Shown here: positions 1 to 6,940 of the stretch, in pieces
Numbering within the stretch: the first letter of the stretch is position 1
How the letters are laid out: each line of letters opens with the position of its first letter
NCBI GenBank assembly: GCA_021770615.1
Contig: JAETQR010000097.1
Span: 1 to 7,155, forward strand
Source: Lachnospiraceae bacterium
GTDB lineage: Bacteria > Bacillota_A > Clostridia > Lachnospirales > Lachnospiraceae
Direction of reading: 5' to 3'
DNA length: 7,155 bases
Program-made: the position numbers and the translations under genes
The notes under the pieces: generated by a model
What the model was told of the DNA's origin: nothing
Databases searched by the model: none
The model's input: only the letters and a program-made list of their open reading frames with translations

Positions 1-1
1 T

Positions 2-17
2 TAGTGTCTGCTGATTA
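2..17 (+). repeat. Left terminal inverted repeat of the first IS
   Basis: The 16 bases TAGTGTCTGCTGATTA match the reverse complement of 1461-1476 exactly. Outside this core the two ends diverge at once (T at position 1 against A on the reverse complement of 1477; G at 18 against A), which fixes the repeat length. A near copy occurs again at 7032-7047 with a single G-to-C difference. Confidence 0.9.
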
Positions 18-58
18 GGTTTAAAACACTTGATTTTGCTGACTTATACCACGTTTTC

Positions 59-67
59 TGATATAAT
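59..67 (+). promoter_or_regulatory. Extended -10 promoter element of the IS transposase
   Basis: TGATATAAT at 59-67 contains a perfect -10 hexamer (TATAAT, 62-67) preceded by the TG of an extended -10. No convincing -35 lies at 17 bases (CTGACT at 39-44 is poor), which fits extended -10 promoters that need little -35 contact. It lies 79 bases before the chosen transposase start. The same TGATATAAT string recurs at 7123-7131 in the second IS, which supports a conserved transposase promoter. Confidence 0.5.
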
Positions 68-146
68 ACTTGCAGGGCTTTTGATAAAATCAAACCATTT
101 TTCTTGCAGTTTTTCTGCATATTTTAAGTATAAAGGGGCTAAATCA

Positions 147-1463
147 ATGTATAAACCAATCGACAAGTTACATCACTCGTTTTTTGATTTCAACCAGCCT
201 ATGGGACTCCACATGAACTCGGATAACCGCTGGCTCCAACTGGCTAACCGAATCCCATGGGATGAATTTGAAGTAAAATATGCCAGACTGTTCCCGAATG
301 GTACGGGTAATGTTGCCAAGCCATTTCGGATGGCGTTAGGCTCCCTGATCATCCAGACCAAGTTCCAGTATTCCGACCGTGAGCTTGTGGAACAGATCGC
401 AGAAAACCCATACCTACAGTACTTTATCGGCCTTCCCGGCTATCAGGAAGATGCTCCGTTTGATGCAAGCACACGGGTGCTTTTTCGCAAACGCATTTCT
501 GCTGAAATGCTGATGGAAGTAAATGAGTATCTTCTTGCCCACAAAGATGATGACAACAATGCACCACCATCTTCCGGAAACTCTGGCGATAATGAAACTT
601 TGAAAGAACACGCAAACAAAGGAACATTGACGCTGGACGCAACCTGTGTACCGGCAAACATCCGTTATCCCCAGGATATTTCACTTCTGAACGAGGCAAG
701 GGAGAAGCTGGAAACCATTATTTACCGTTTTTGCAAATCCTATGGCCTGCCACTGCCAAGACGCTATAGAAGACGTGCCAGACAAGACTATCTGGCATTT
801 GCCAAAAGTAAAAAACATAGTGCGAAGAAAATCAGGAAAGCACTCCATAAACAGCTTGGCTGCGTTGCAAGGGACATCGGATATCTGGAAAAGTTCATAA
901 GTGACGGATATGCGATGACAGATAAAGAAATTAGTCTGTATCTGACTATCATCACGCTGTAAGGGCAGCAGAAGTATATGTATGATAACTATGGGCGTAT
1001 CGAAAAAATATCTTTCGAGGCATACAACGAGAGCAGCAGCCTGATTGAAGCGGCAGAGCGTTTCAAAGACCGTACCGGCTATTATCCGGAACGTGTTCTG
1101 GCAGATCAGATATACCGGACCAGGGAAAACAGAGGTTATTGCAAAGAACATGGGCTCCGGTTGTCAGGCCCAAAGCTGGGGAGGCCAAGTGCTACAGCAA
1201 AAGCAGATAAAAAGCAAGAATATCAGGATAATGCCGATAGAATCGAAGTGGAGCGAAGCTTCAGCCTGAGCAAACGTTGCTATGGTATGAACTGCATAAC
1301 CACAAAACTAGAAGAAACGCAGTTAACTTCTATCGCATTATCCGTATTTGTGACGAATCTGTTCAGGATTCAGAGACGGATACTTTGTGCATTTTTGCGT
1401 CTGATCCGATTTTGGTGTAACTGGAGCATATGTAAGAGCTGGAAGTTGCAAATATCTGCTTAA
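147..1463 (+). pseudogene. IS5/IS1182-type transposase, interrupted by a stop and an apparent internal deletion
   Basis: This gene encodes the DDE transposase of the IS. The start at ATG 147 is preferred over further upstream codons because AAAGGGG lies about 8 bases before it and the protein then begins MYKPIDKLHHSFFDFNQPMG, a start I recognise for this family. The N-terminal part has the DUF772-like segment (FQYSDRELVEQIAENPYLQY, then PFDAST, about residues 75-115). The first catalytic Asp is probably in TLTLDATC. An in-frame TAA at 960-962 ends the first piece after 271 residues. The same frame resumes directly and carries the likely second Asp (VLADQIYRTRENR) and Glu (RIEVERSFSLSKR). From memory, relatives read YEQQKYMYDN where this copy reads stop-GQQKYMYDN, and carry roughly 40 further residues between MYDN and YGRIEK, here fused at about 989/990. 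The gene is therefore probably inactive. Pfam and alignment searches would settle the extent of the deletion. Confidence 0.85.
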
Positions 1464-1476
1464 TCAGCAGACACTA
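1461..1476 (-). repeat. Right terminal inverted repeat of the first IS
   Basis: TAATCAGCAGACACTA is the exact reverse complement of positions 2-17. Its first three bases also form the TAA stop codon of the transposase. The sequence following it, TTTAGGCATGG, is the boundary with the cargo DNA. Confidence 0.9.
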
Positions 1477-1495
1477 TTTAGGCATGGTAAAGCCG

Positions 1496-1527
1496 CCCAC
1501 CGAACCTCGTTTTTTTTATTCGGCGGG
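1496..1527 (-). other. Hairpin downstream of the ABC operon, possible mRNA 3' end
   Basis: On the minus strand, CCCGCCGAA can pair with TTCGGTGGG in a 9-bp stem with one G-U wobble and a 14-base, A-rich loop. It begins 21 bases after the stop codon of the last permease gene. No U-tract follows the stem in the minus-strand transcript (CGGCTTTACC comes next), so it is not a textbook intrinsic terminator. On the plus strand the T-run lies in the loop. It could stabilise or mark the 3' end of the operon transcript. Confidence 0.35.
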
Positions 1528-1548
1528 TAAGTATCACAATGATTTTTA

Positions 1549-2187
1549 TCAATATCTCTTTCTTCTTTCGTAAATAAAAACTACTGCAATTACCAGCAAA
1601 CTTAAACCGAAAAGCCATATCTTTGTGGAATAATTGCCTTTTCCCATTGAGAACAAATAGAAAATACTATCCTCTGATACATTCCCCAAAGAATTTAAAA
1701 GAAAATATCCGATTGACGCCAAGTAACCTACAATAACAGAATTGCTGAATATGGCTGCTGCAAATCCAAAGCTCCCCAATGCCATTGCGCTTATCACTGT
1801 TCCCGCCACATAAGGCACAAAGGGAAATATACAGTTTTCCCATACCATAATTCCAGAGAACAGGCATATCATCAGAATTAGCAGCAGCATTGACATAATG
1901 AACCTCAGCAATAAGATTTTCCAATGAGGGATTTTCTTTGTGCAGACTACGTCCTGTATTGCCTTAGACTGTTCTGGGGCAGGCAGCGGAGCTATGAGAA
2001 ATATTCCTGTTAGTATTACAGCCTGTTCCAAACATTCCGCCGAACGAACCATATCTAAATTTGCAATCCCCCTTAGTAAGGGAATTATCAGCAAATAAGC
2101 CGCCGCCAAAATTAAGTTATTTTTTACTGCCAAAAGAAAGTTTGTCCTGCATATGCCCAAAACATTTGTGATAGATATTCGCCGCAT
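1549..2187 (-). CDS. Small ABC-2-type permease subunit (212 aa)
   Basis: This is a strongly hydrophobic membrane protein with about six predicted transmembrane segments (roughly residues 23-41, 54-70, 92-113, 118-140, 142-163 and 190-206) and a short basic tail, YERRKRY. There is no cleavable signal peptide and no large soluble domain. Segment number and position next to an ABC ATPase and another permease point to an ABC-2-type exporter subunit; no substrate can be named. The ATG at 2187 is supported by GGAAAGGA about 8 bases upstream. This start lies inside the preceding permease gene, giving a 71-bp overlap in a different frame. It is the last gene of the five-gene minus-strand operon. An accessory immunity-type membrane protein is an alternative role. 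Confidence 0.72.
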   Translation of the reverse strand: MRRISITNVLGICRTNFLLAVKNNLILAAAYLLIIPLLRGIANLDMVRSAECLEQAVILTGIFLIAPLPAPEQSKAIQDVVCTKKIPHWKILLLRFIMSMLLLILMICLFSGIMVWENCIFPFVPYVAGTVISAMALGSFGFAAAIFSNSVIVGYLASIGYFLLNSLGNVSEDSIFYLFSMGKGNYSTKIWLFGLSLLVIAVVFIYERRKRY

Positions 2188-3511
2188 TTATTTTTCCTTT
2201 CCGCTTAAACTTAAGAACCCATATGGACAGAATGACAAATAGAATACCGATTCCCGCCATAAGCAGCCTGTTCCTGCAAATCATTTGAAATTCATCTTGT
2301 ATTATTTCATAGCCACGCAATGTATTGTGCCTTATCATGAAAGTTGCTGCTTTCGTGTCCCCTGACAGTCCAGTTACTCCCTTATCAACCATCCACCAAA
2401 GGAATTGAACGGCAATCGCAATCGGAGAGTCTGTGAGCAAAGTGAAAAATATTCCGATTGCGCATACCGCCATGACCTCTGGCAGAAGCCACCATAAAAT
2501 GTATTTGATATACGCAAAATAGTCTACTGAAATACCTTTCTCTGCGCCAAACGCTATAAGTGGCACAAGGGATTCAAAACTTAACAGCAAAACAGGCAGG
2601 AGAACCATAGTGACACTTGCCAAATATCTCGAAACCACCAGTCTTGCCGAAGATATTTTTTTGCTGTAAATCAATTCTGACGCATTGCCCATACGGTCTT
2701 TCATCCATATAAGCGCTACCAAAAATATAGGGTACAAGCCTAGTTCCAATCCCATATAATCACAAAATAACCGTGCAAAACCGCCTGTCACTTTATCATT
2801 GCTGATTGTCTGGTTATATTCCTCACATGCTTCCTCATAAGTCATTTCAGACATGCCGAAATAGGTAATCATCATTTCGGGGGAATACTGTGAACCGTTT
2901 TCTCCGATAATGCTTTCCATTTCCTGCATTAGCTCTTTGAAACGTTCATAAGTGACCTGTGATATAAAATGCTTATATTTATCATCTTCACTTTCTGTGT
3001 CTGCCCTGTTTCCCATCACCGTATTCAAATTTCCATTCTCATCAGCACTCATTGCGTCAAAGGAAATGATTGTGCCTGTGACTGCTGGAAAATAATCTTC
3101 TGGCAAATCCTTTAATTGTTCTTCCGTCAATCCCGTTATTTCACAAAGTATTTCAAGTACACGTTTTTGCTCATCATCGCTAAGTGTAATTGCTTTATAG
3201 TATCCAAGGGGATATGTAGCGTAACAATTGCTTTCATATTCTGACAGCAACGCCCTTGTAACGCCCATCATGATTGCCGCCGGGTCATCCTCTGAAACCT
3301 TACTGCCAAAGTAATCATCCTCCTCGGATGGTTTGGACAGTAATGAGCGTTCAAAACCTATATCTGCCGGGGGAATGCCCTTTTCCCAATTGATTTCTGT
3401 TTTTGTCACTCCCCGAAAATTCTGAAACCAGCTAAAAACCAAAATAGCGAGAAAGAAATAATAAATCACGCTTTCCGCAATCTTTTTACACTCTTTAAAA
3501 TATAACCTCAT
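2117..3511 (-). CDS. Large ABC-2-type permease subunit with extracytoplasmic domain (464 aa)
   Basis: This membrane protein has one N-terminal transmembrane segment (about residues 14-30), then a hydrophilic, acidic stretch of about 215 residues expected outside the membrane (about 31-247), then about five more segments (about 249-269, 292-320, 335-358, 360-377 and 416-434). One membrane helix, a long outer loop and a C-terminal helix bundle is a layout known in ABC-2-type exporter subunits of Firmicutes. The start ATG at 3511 overlaps the ATPase stop as ATGA (3508-3511), with GGAGGG about 8 bases before it, so the two are translationally coupled. The C-terminus has a basic KFKRKGK stretch followed by about 24 residues that overlap the next gene. 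The outer domain is a candidate substrate- or partner-contacting region, but I recognise no fold. Confidence 0.75.
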   Translation of the reverse strand: MRLYFKECKKIAESVIYYFFLAILVFSWFQNFRGVTKTEINWEKGIPPADIGFERSLLSKPSEEDDYFGSKVSEDDPAAIMMGVTRALLSEYESNCYATYPLGYYKAITLSDDEQKRVLEILCEITGLTEEQLKDLPEDYFPAVTGTIISFDAMSADENGNLNTVMGNRADTESEDDKYKHFISQVTYERFKELMQEMESIIGENGSQYSPEMMITYFGMSEMTYEEACEEYNQTISNDKVTGGFARLFCDYMGLELGLYPIFLVALIWMKDRMGNASELIYSKKISSARLVVSRYLASVTMVLLPVLLLSFESLVPLIAFGAEKGISVDYFAYIKYILWWLLPEVMAVCAIGIFFTLLTDSPIAIAVQFLWWMVDKGVTGLSGDTKAATFMIRHNTLRGYEIIQDEFQMICRNRLLMAGIGILFVILSIWVLKFKRKGKINAANIYHKCFGHMQDKLSFGSKK

Positions 3512-4444
3512 CGTTCTATCCCTCCTGACCTCTGGCTTAACAGATACATATACCCATCTTCCAAAGTAGGGGATTGAAGCATATGTTTTTCTTCTGGCTC
3601 CTCGTCTGACAACACCCTGTACTGCGTGCCTGACTGTGAAGAAATGATATTTAAGACAGCATACTTTTCCTTGATCTGTTTATCCTGCTTTTTTGCCGCT
3701 GAAATAAGATAAACCTTTCCCTCTGCCTGTCCCACCAGTTCTTCTGTGCTGCCATTCCATATCATTTTCCCATTGTTCAATACTCCTATATTTTCACAAC
3801 ACGATTCAACATCCGAAGAAATATGGGTGGAAAGAATCACTATCCTGTCTTCTGCAAATTCACTTAACAGATTACGGAAACGAATACGTTCCTCTGGGTC
3901 AAGCCCTGCTGTCGGTTCGTCAACAATTAGGATTTGCGGGTTATGTAACAGTGCCTGTGCAATCCCCAGCCGTCTTTTCATTCCACCCGATAAAGCCTTT
4001 ACTTTCGTCCTCATATCTTCTTTTAGATTTACCTGTTCGAGCAATGCCAATTCTTTCTCTTCGGATTTTATCTGGAATTTCCGATAGCAGCCCAAGGTAA
4101 TCCATTGCGCCATAAACACTCATACCTCTGTAAAAGGAAAAATCCTGCGGGAGATAACCTACGATTTCCCGTATTTTACCAGTTTCTTTGATTGGGATAC
4201 CATTCATACTGATTTCCCCGCCTGACGCTTCCGATAGTGTCGCCAAAATTCTCATTAGGCTTGTTTTTCCTGCGCCATTCCTCCCAAGAAGCCCGTACAT
4301 TCCAGAATGGATCGTAACGGATACATTTTCAAGGGCTGTCTTTTTTCCATAGTTTTTGGAAAGATTTCTTATTACAATTTCATTGTTTTTGCCGTATGGC
4401 ACGTGTGCCCGGCTGGGTATAAAGGTATCCTTTAGGATTTCCAT
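3508..4444 (-). pseudogene. ABC transporter ATP-binding subunit, split by a frameshift
   Basis: This would be the cytoplasmic ATPase that powers the two permease subunits. The first frame starts at ATG 4444 with AAGGAGG upstream and holds Walker A (GRNGAGKT, residues 54-61) and the Q-loop (LPQDF, Q100). From about 4070 homology moves to the other frame, which holds the signature (LSGGM), Walker B (ILIVDEP), D-loop (TAGLD) and H-loop (STHIS). It ends at 3508, overlapping the permease start by 4 bases. The shift needs one surplus base, or two missing, between about 4080 and 4045. The run of four A residues on the minus strand at 4069-4066 is a likely site. Left unshifted, the first frame stops at 3941. 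Neither piece has all ATPase motifs, so neither should hydrolyse ATP alone. Repaired, the protein would be about 311 residues, normal for the family. A sequencing error or recoding is possible. Confidence 0.85.
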
Positions 4445-4455
4445 AAATACAAAAA

Positions 4456-4479
4456 CCTCCTTACTTGTGTTGTAAGGAG
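4456..4479 (-). promoter_or_regulatory. Hairpin that buries the ATPase ribosome binding site
   Basis: On the minus strand, CTCCTTAC (4479-4472) pairs perfectly with GTAAGGAG (4464-4457) around a 7-base loop. The 3' arm is the Shine-Dalgarno sequence AAGGAGG of the ATPase gene, 11 bases before its ATG, and the 5' arm is a good anti-Shine-Dalgarno. The hairpin would block ribosome entry when folded. GTTTTTGTATTT follows directly, so it could also weaken or end transcription and set ATPase/permease output below that of the two-component genes. It fills the only real gap (72 bases) inside the operon. The dyad could instead be a protein-binding site. Confidence 0.55.
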
Positions 4480-4516
4480 ATTTTATAATAGAAAAGCCAA
4501 TTTTCCGAAAAGGATA

Positions 4517-5695
4517 TTAAAAAATTTTCAATTTGGCGGTTACACATGCCCCCTTTTCTTTCTGATTTCCGACATACAACAAACCGCCATGTTTTTCGCA
4601 AAGTATCTTACATACGCTTAATCCTATACCAAAATGCTGTTTTTCCTTATCATTGCTGTAAAATACAGTGGTTGCTTTTTCCAAATCTGCCGCTGAAAAA
4701 CCTTTCCCGTCATCCTTTACGGTAAGAATGAGAAAATCTTTTTTGTGTGAAAGATTTATGCTTACTTGTTTTTCTGCATATCTTAATGCGTTCTGCAGGA
4801 GATTTTCTAAAATCCGAAAAAACACGCCCTTATCTATTTGAATTTTGTCCACCGTAATATCGTTTGAAATAATGATTTCTTTATTTCCCGCAAGCTGCAA
4901 CACATTACTTCTTAATTCATTCAATAATAGCTTCACATTTTCAGACCGTTTTTCAATTTCAATATTTTCAATCTTCTCAATATCCCGAACGCTCTCCACA
5001 TATAGCTCCAAACGGTTTACCGCTCCCTGCATAGATGATACCGTATCTAAAAGCATATCTTCCGTAAGCTTATCCTGTGGGATATTTTTCTCTAAATAGT
5101 CTAAATATCCTTTGAGGACGGTAATCGGCGTTCTTAAATCATGGGATACCGAAGCATTCAATAATTTCCTTTGTTCTAAGGATTCCCACAACGCTTTGTG
5201 TTTTTGCCGAAGCTCCCTGCGCATTTTTTCCATAGAACAGCATAACCGCCCTAACTCATCATCACCGTCATATTCAATGTGAAAGTCAAGATTATCCTCC
5301 TGTATTCTTTCCACGCCATTCTGTAGCTGTGCGATAGGATTCCGAAGCTTCTTTCGGTAATATATCGCCGCAGCCGCCCCAATCCCGACAGTAATATAAA
5401 AAACAGGCAGACCAATCATAGCAGCGTAAGAGCCATAATAGACGACAGTATCCCACGAGCTTAAAGGCTGCCATGTGATATTGTTGTTATCAATATCCAA
5501 AATATAATTGCCTGTGTTCTCATCCACCTGAAAATCAGGGGAATTTATCGTCATATACCGTTTCTTTAATATTTCATGCTGCACTTGGTTTGCCGCAAAG
5601 ATAGTGACAGACGATAACAGGGCAGTCACACATATCGTAATTAAAAAAGTAACTGCCATAGATGTCTTAAGCGACTTTGTTTTTATTTTGCCCAT
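4517..5695 (-). CDS. Sensor histidine kinase (392 aa)
   Basis: This is a membrane-bound two-component sensor kinase that autophosphorylates on His and passes phosphate to the adjacent regulator. It has two transmembrane segments (about 13-34 and 89-113) with a short outer loop of about 50 residues. A HAMP-like linker follows (about 114-168), then the dimerisation/phospho-acceptor helix with H185 in SVSHDLRTP. The HATPase domain has its N-box around RILENLLQNALRYA (294-307), G1 motif DDGKGF (328-333) and G2 motif GIGLS (356-360). All catalytic motifs are intact, and the length is typical. The start at ATG 5695 overlaps the end of the regulator gene by 13 bases and has GGGGAG 10 bases upstream, so translation is coupled. 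The small sensor loop leaves open direct ligand sensing, sensing within the membrane, or sensing through the transporter. Confidence 0.93.
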   Translation of the reverse strand: MGKIKTKSLKTSMAVTFLITICVTALLSSVTIFAANQVQHEILKKRYMTINSPDFQVDENTGNYILDIDNNNITWQPLSSWDTVVYYGSYAAMIGLPVFYITVGIGAAAAIYYRKKLRNPIAQLQNGVERIQEDNLDFHIEYDGDDELGRLCCSMEKMRRELRQKHKALWESLEQRKLLNASVSHDLRTPITVLKGYLDYLEKNIPQDKLTEDMLLDTVSSMQGAVNRLELYVESVRDIEKIENIEIEKRSENVKLLLNELRSNVLQLAGNKEIIISNDITVDKIQIDKGVFFRILENLLQNALRYAEKQVSINLSHKKDFLILTVKDDGKGFSAADLEKATTVFYSNDKEKQHFGIGLSVCKILCEKHGGLLYVGNQKEKGACVTAKLKIF

Positions 5696-6354
5696 TTATA
5701 ACCAACTCCCCATACTGTTTCAATATAGTTTTTATCCGTATAAACTGACAGCTTATTCCGTATCTTTCGGATATGTTCTTTTACTACAATGCTGTCGCCT
5801 TCGCCATTATATCCCCAAAGTTTTTCATAGATAGTTTCCCTGTCAAAAACCATGCCTGCATTTTGAGAAAGAAAACGGATAATCTCAAATTCTTTATTTG
5901 AGAAGTCCATCTGTTCCTTACCATAAAATACCGTTCGGCTATTGTAATCAATAATCAATTCCTCATCAAACCTTAGATTTTCTGTCGTGCCTTTTCTTTC
6001 TTCACGCCGAAGGTGCGCCGAAATTCTTGCCAATAATTCATCCATGCGAAAAGGTTTCGTAATATAATCATCCCCGCCGACAGACAGCCCTTTTATCACA
6101 TCCCGTTCCGTTACCCGTGCTGTCAAAAAAATAATCGGGCAGGATATATGCCCTCGGATAAGCTGGCACAACTCCAGCCCATCCATTTCTGGCATATTGA
6201 TATCCAACAATATAATATCTGGTATTACGTTTAATAGTTCTAACGCTTTTTTTGCATTTTCCGCCGTATATACGGAAAATTCTTCTCCTAAACATTTTTC
6301 CATCATGGATAATATCATTTCTTCATCATCAATAATCAGTATCTTGTATTTCAT
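5683..6354 (-). CDS. OmpR/PhoB-family response regulator (223 aa)
   Basis: This is a DNA-binding response regulator, the partner of the kinase that follows it. Its receiver domain (about residues 3-117) has the acidic pair D9/D10 (IIDDEE), phospho-acceptor D51 (LLDINMPEMDG), T78 (FLTAR) and K100 (ITKPF). The C-terminal winged-helix domain (about 125-223) shows the family pattern FSNKEFEIIRFL, VVKEHIRKIRNKL and VWGVGYKW. The ATG at 6354 is chosen over an in-frame TTG at 6360 because AAGGAG (6368-6363) is 8 bases from the ATG but only 2 from the TTG. It is the first gene of the operon and overlaps the kinase start by 13 bases. By family precedent it should regulate this operon and the ABC genes. 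All key residues are present. Confidence 0.95.
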   Translation of the reverse strand: MKYKILIIDDEEMILSMMEKCLGEEFSVYTAENAKKALELLNVIPDIILLDINMPEMDGLELCQLIRGHISCPIIFLTARVTERDVIKGLSVGGDDYITKPFRMDELLARISAHLRREERKGTTENLRFDEELIIDYNSRTVFYGKEQMDFSNKEFEIIRFLSQNAGMVFDRETIYEKLWGYNGEGDSIVVKEHIRKIRNKLSVYTDKNYIETVWGVGYKWAK

Positions 6355-6381
6355 AGGCAATGCTCCTTATCAGTTAATCCC

Positions 6382-6399
6382 TTTATCGTAACGGATAAA
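6382..6399 (-). promoter_or_regulatory. Dyad in the leader of the regulator operon, possible operator
   Basis: TTTATC and GATAAA form 6-base inverted arms around a 6-base centre (CGTTAC on the minus strand). The dyad lies between the promoter and the Shine-Dalgarno sequence of the response regulator gene. The position would suit repression or autoregulation, although OmpR-family regulators more often use direct repeats. The evidence is symmetry and position only. Confidence 0.28.
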
Positions 6400-6436
6400 A
6401 GACAGATTTTCGACAATTTCATGCCAAGTGATTATA

Positions 6437-6465
6437 ATTATACCCGTTATTTCCACTGCTATCAA
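6437..6465 (-). promoter_or_regulatory. Near-consensus sigma-A promoter of the two-component/ABC operon
   Basis: On the minus strand, TTGATA (-35, 6465-6460) is followed after exactly 17 bases by TATAAT (-10, 6442-6437). That is five of six -35 bases and all six -10 bases with ideal spacing. Transcription would start near 6430, giving a leader of about 75 bases before the regulator ATG at 6354. A further ATTATAAT-like stretch directly follows the -10. The strength suggests at least basal constitutive expression of the sensor genes. Confidence 0.82.
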
Positions 6466-6478
6466 CAGCATTGCATAT

Positions 6479-6506
6479 GGGCGGCAGAAATCACTTTCTA
6501 CCGCCC
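6479..6506 (-). terminator. Strong hairpin after tnpV, possible terminator
   Basis: On the minus strand, GGGCGGTAGAAA pairs with TTTCTGCCGCCC in a 12-bp stem with one G-U wobble and a GTGA loop. It begins 8 bases after the tnpV stop codon and ends shortly before the promoter of the regulator operon. It would suit separation of tnpV transcription from the operon, but no U-tract follows on either strand, so intrinsic termination may be inefficient. A role in mRNA stability is also possible. Confidence 0.45.
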
Positions 6507-6514
6507 GTGTATAG

Positions 6515-6940
6515 CTATGCAAAAATAATTTCCTCGTTTACAATCTCTCTCGCACACGCTCTTATGTTATTCATTCTTCCTGTCCACTCTAAGGCGTTTT
6601 CTGCCTTTAGCTGTTCAGTTATGCCCTGTGCCTGTTTCATACCCTCTATGAGCCTTTCAAAGCGTTCCTGTGCCTGTCTGTTGATGTCAGCAAGGTAAGT
6701 ATTCAGCCTCCCGCTTGTGAGAAGATTGGTGTATGTAACCTTTCTGTACTGCTTCAGATAGTCCAGATGCCGCTTTCTCGCCTGTCGTTTCGGTCGGTTC
6801 ACAGCTTGAGCGCCACTGGCACTCGCTCACCCCCATATGCCTATCGGCTGTTCTTCTTCGGCGGGTAATCTTAAATCTGGAATAAGATACCCATTTTCTA
6901 CATGATACGTACCGCCTAACTGTTCAAATAGTGATTTCAT
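6515..6940 (-). pseudogene. tnpV: TnpV-type transposon protein, split by an in-frame insertion with a stop
   Basis: TnpV is a small protein of unknown function found on Tn4451-like and other clostridial mobile elements. The first part starts at ATG 6940, with AAAGGAG about 9 bases upstream, and reads MKSLFEQLGGTYHVENGYLI and onward to PIGIWG before a TGA at 6829-6827 (37 residues). The rest lies in the same frame, from about 6775 to 6515, with the familiar RHLDYLKQYRKVTYTNLLTS core and the end REIVNEEIIFA. About 54 bases (6776-6829) separate IWG from the KRHLDYL continuation, where relatives as I remember them run straight through (IWGQRH-like). Without those bases the gene would encode about 124 residues, normal for TnpV. 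The second piece could start only at a GTG (6802) with no good ribosome binding site, so the gene is probably inactive. Confidence 0.8.
6776..6829 (-). other. About 54 extra bases inside tnpV, with a short hairpin
   Basis: This segment begins with the TGA stop and contains, on the minus strand, GAGTGCC-AGT-GGCGCTC (6824-6808), a 7-bp stem with one G-U pair and a 3-base loop. Its length is a multiple of three, and its composition looks more GC-rich than the rest of the window. The edges are set only by comparison with remembered TnpV proteins and may be off by a few bases. I do not recognise it. A short palindromic insertion, a scar of recombination or a transfer-origin-like site are all possible. 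Confidence 0.4.

Larger units (their letters stand above)
1..1476 (+). mobile_element. IS5/IS1182-type insertion sequence, probably defective
   Basis: This is a complete-looking insertion sequence bounded by a 16-bp inverted repeat with no mismatches: TAGTGTCTGCTGATTA at 2-17, and its reverse complement at 1461-1476. Between the ends lie a promoter-like region, a ribosome binding site and one transposase gene running left to right that fills most of the element. The transposase stop codon (1461-1463) falls inside the right inverted repeat, as is common in compact IS elements. The left flank is outside the window apart from one base, so a target duplication cannot be tested. The transposase is interrupted, so this copy would need an enzyme supplied by another copy. 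The family assignment rests on the protein (DUF772-type N-terminal region followed by a DDE catalytic region) and not on a database match. Confidence 0.88.

Noticed and set aside
681..1151. Long minus-strand open frame of 156 codons across the transposase.
   Set aside because: It lies antisense to a clear transposase gene and has no recognisable domains, so it is a shadow frame.
1519..1530. The 12-mer TTCGGCGGGTAA also occurs at 6857-6868.
   Set aside because: A single shared 12-mer in about 7 kb on two strands is expected by chance, and the flanking bases do not match. The second copy is explained as codons of tnpV (LPAEE).
3746..4087. Plus-strand open frame of 113 codons.
   Set aside because: It is antisense to the ABC ATPase signature and Walker B region, with no sign of independent coding.
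4482..4510. Possible separate promoter for the ATPase/permease genes (TTTCGG-17-TATAAA on the minus strand).
   Set aside because: The -35 matches only two of six consensus bases and the area is simply AT-rich. Read-through from the kinase gene is sufficient.
6515..6802. The 95-residue tnpV C-terminal piece as an independent gene starting at GTG 6802.
   Set aside because: No ribosome binding site precedes the GTG, and its first residues fall in the inserted segment and are not part of the TnpV family pattern.
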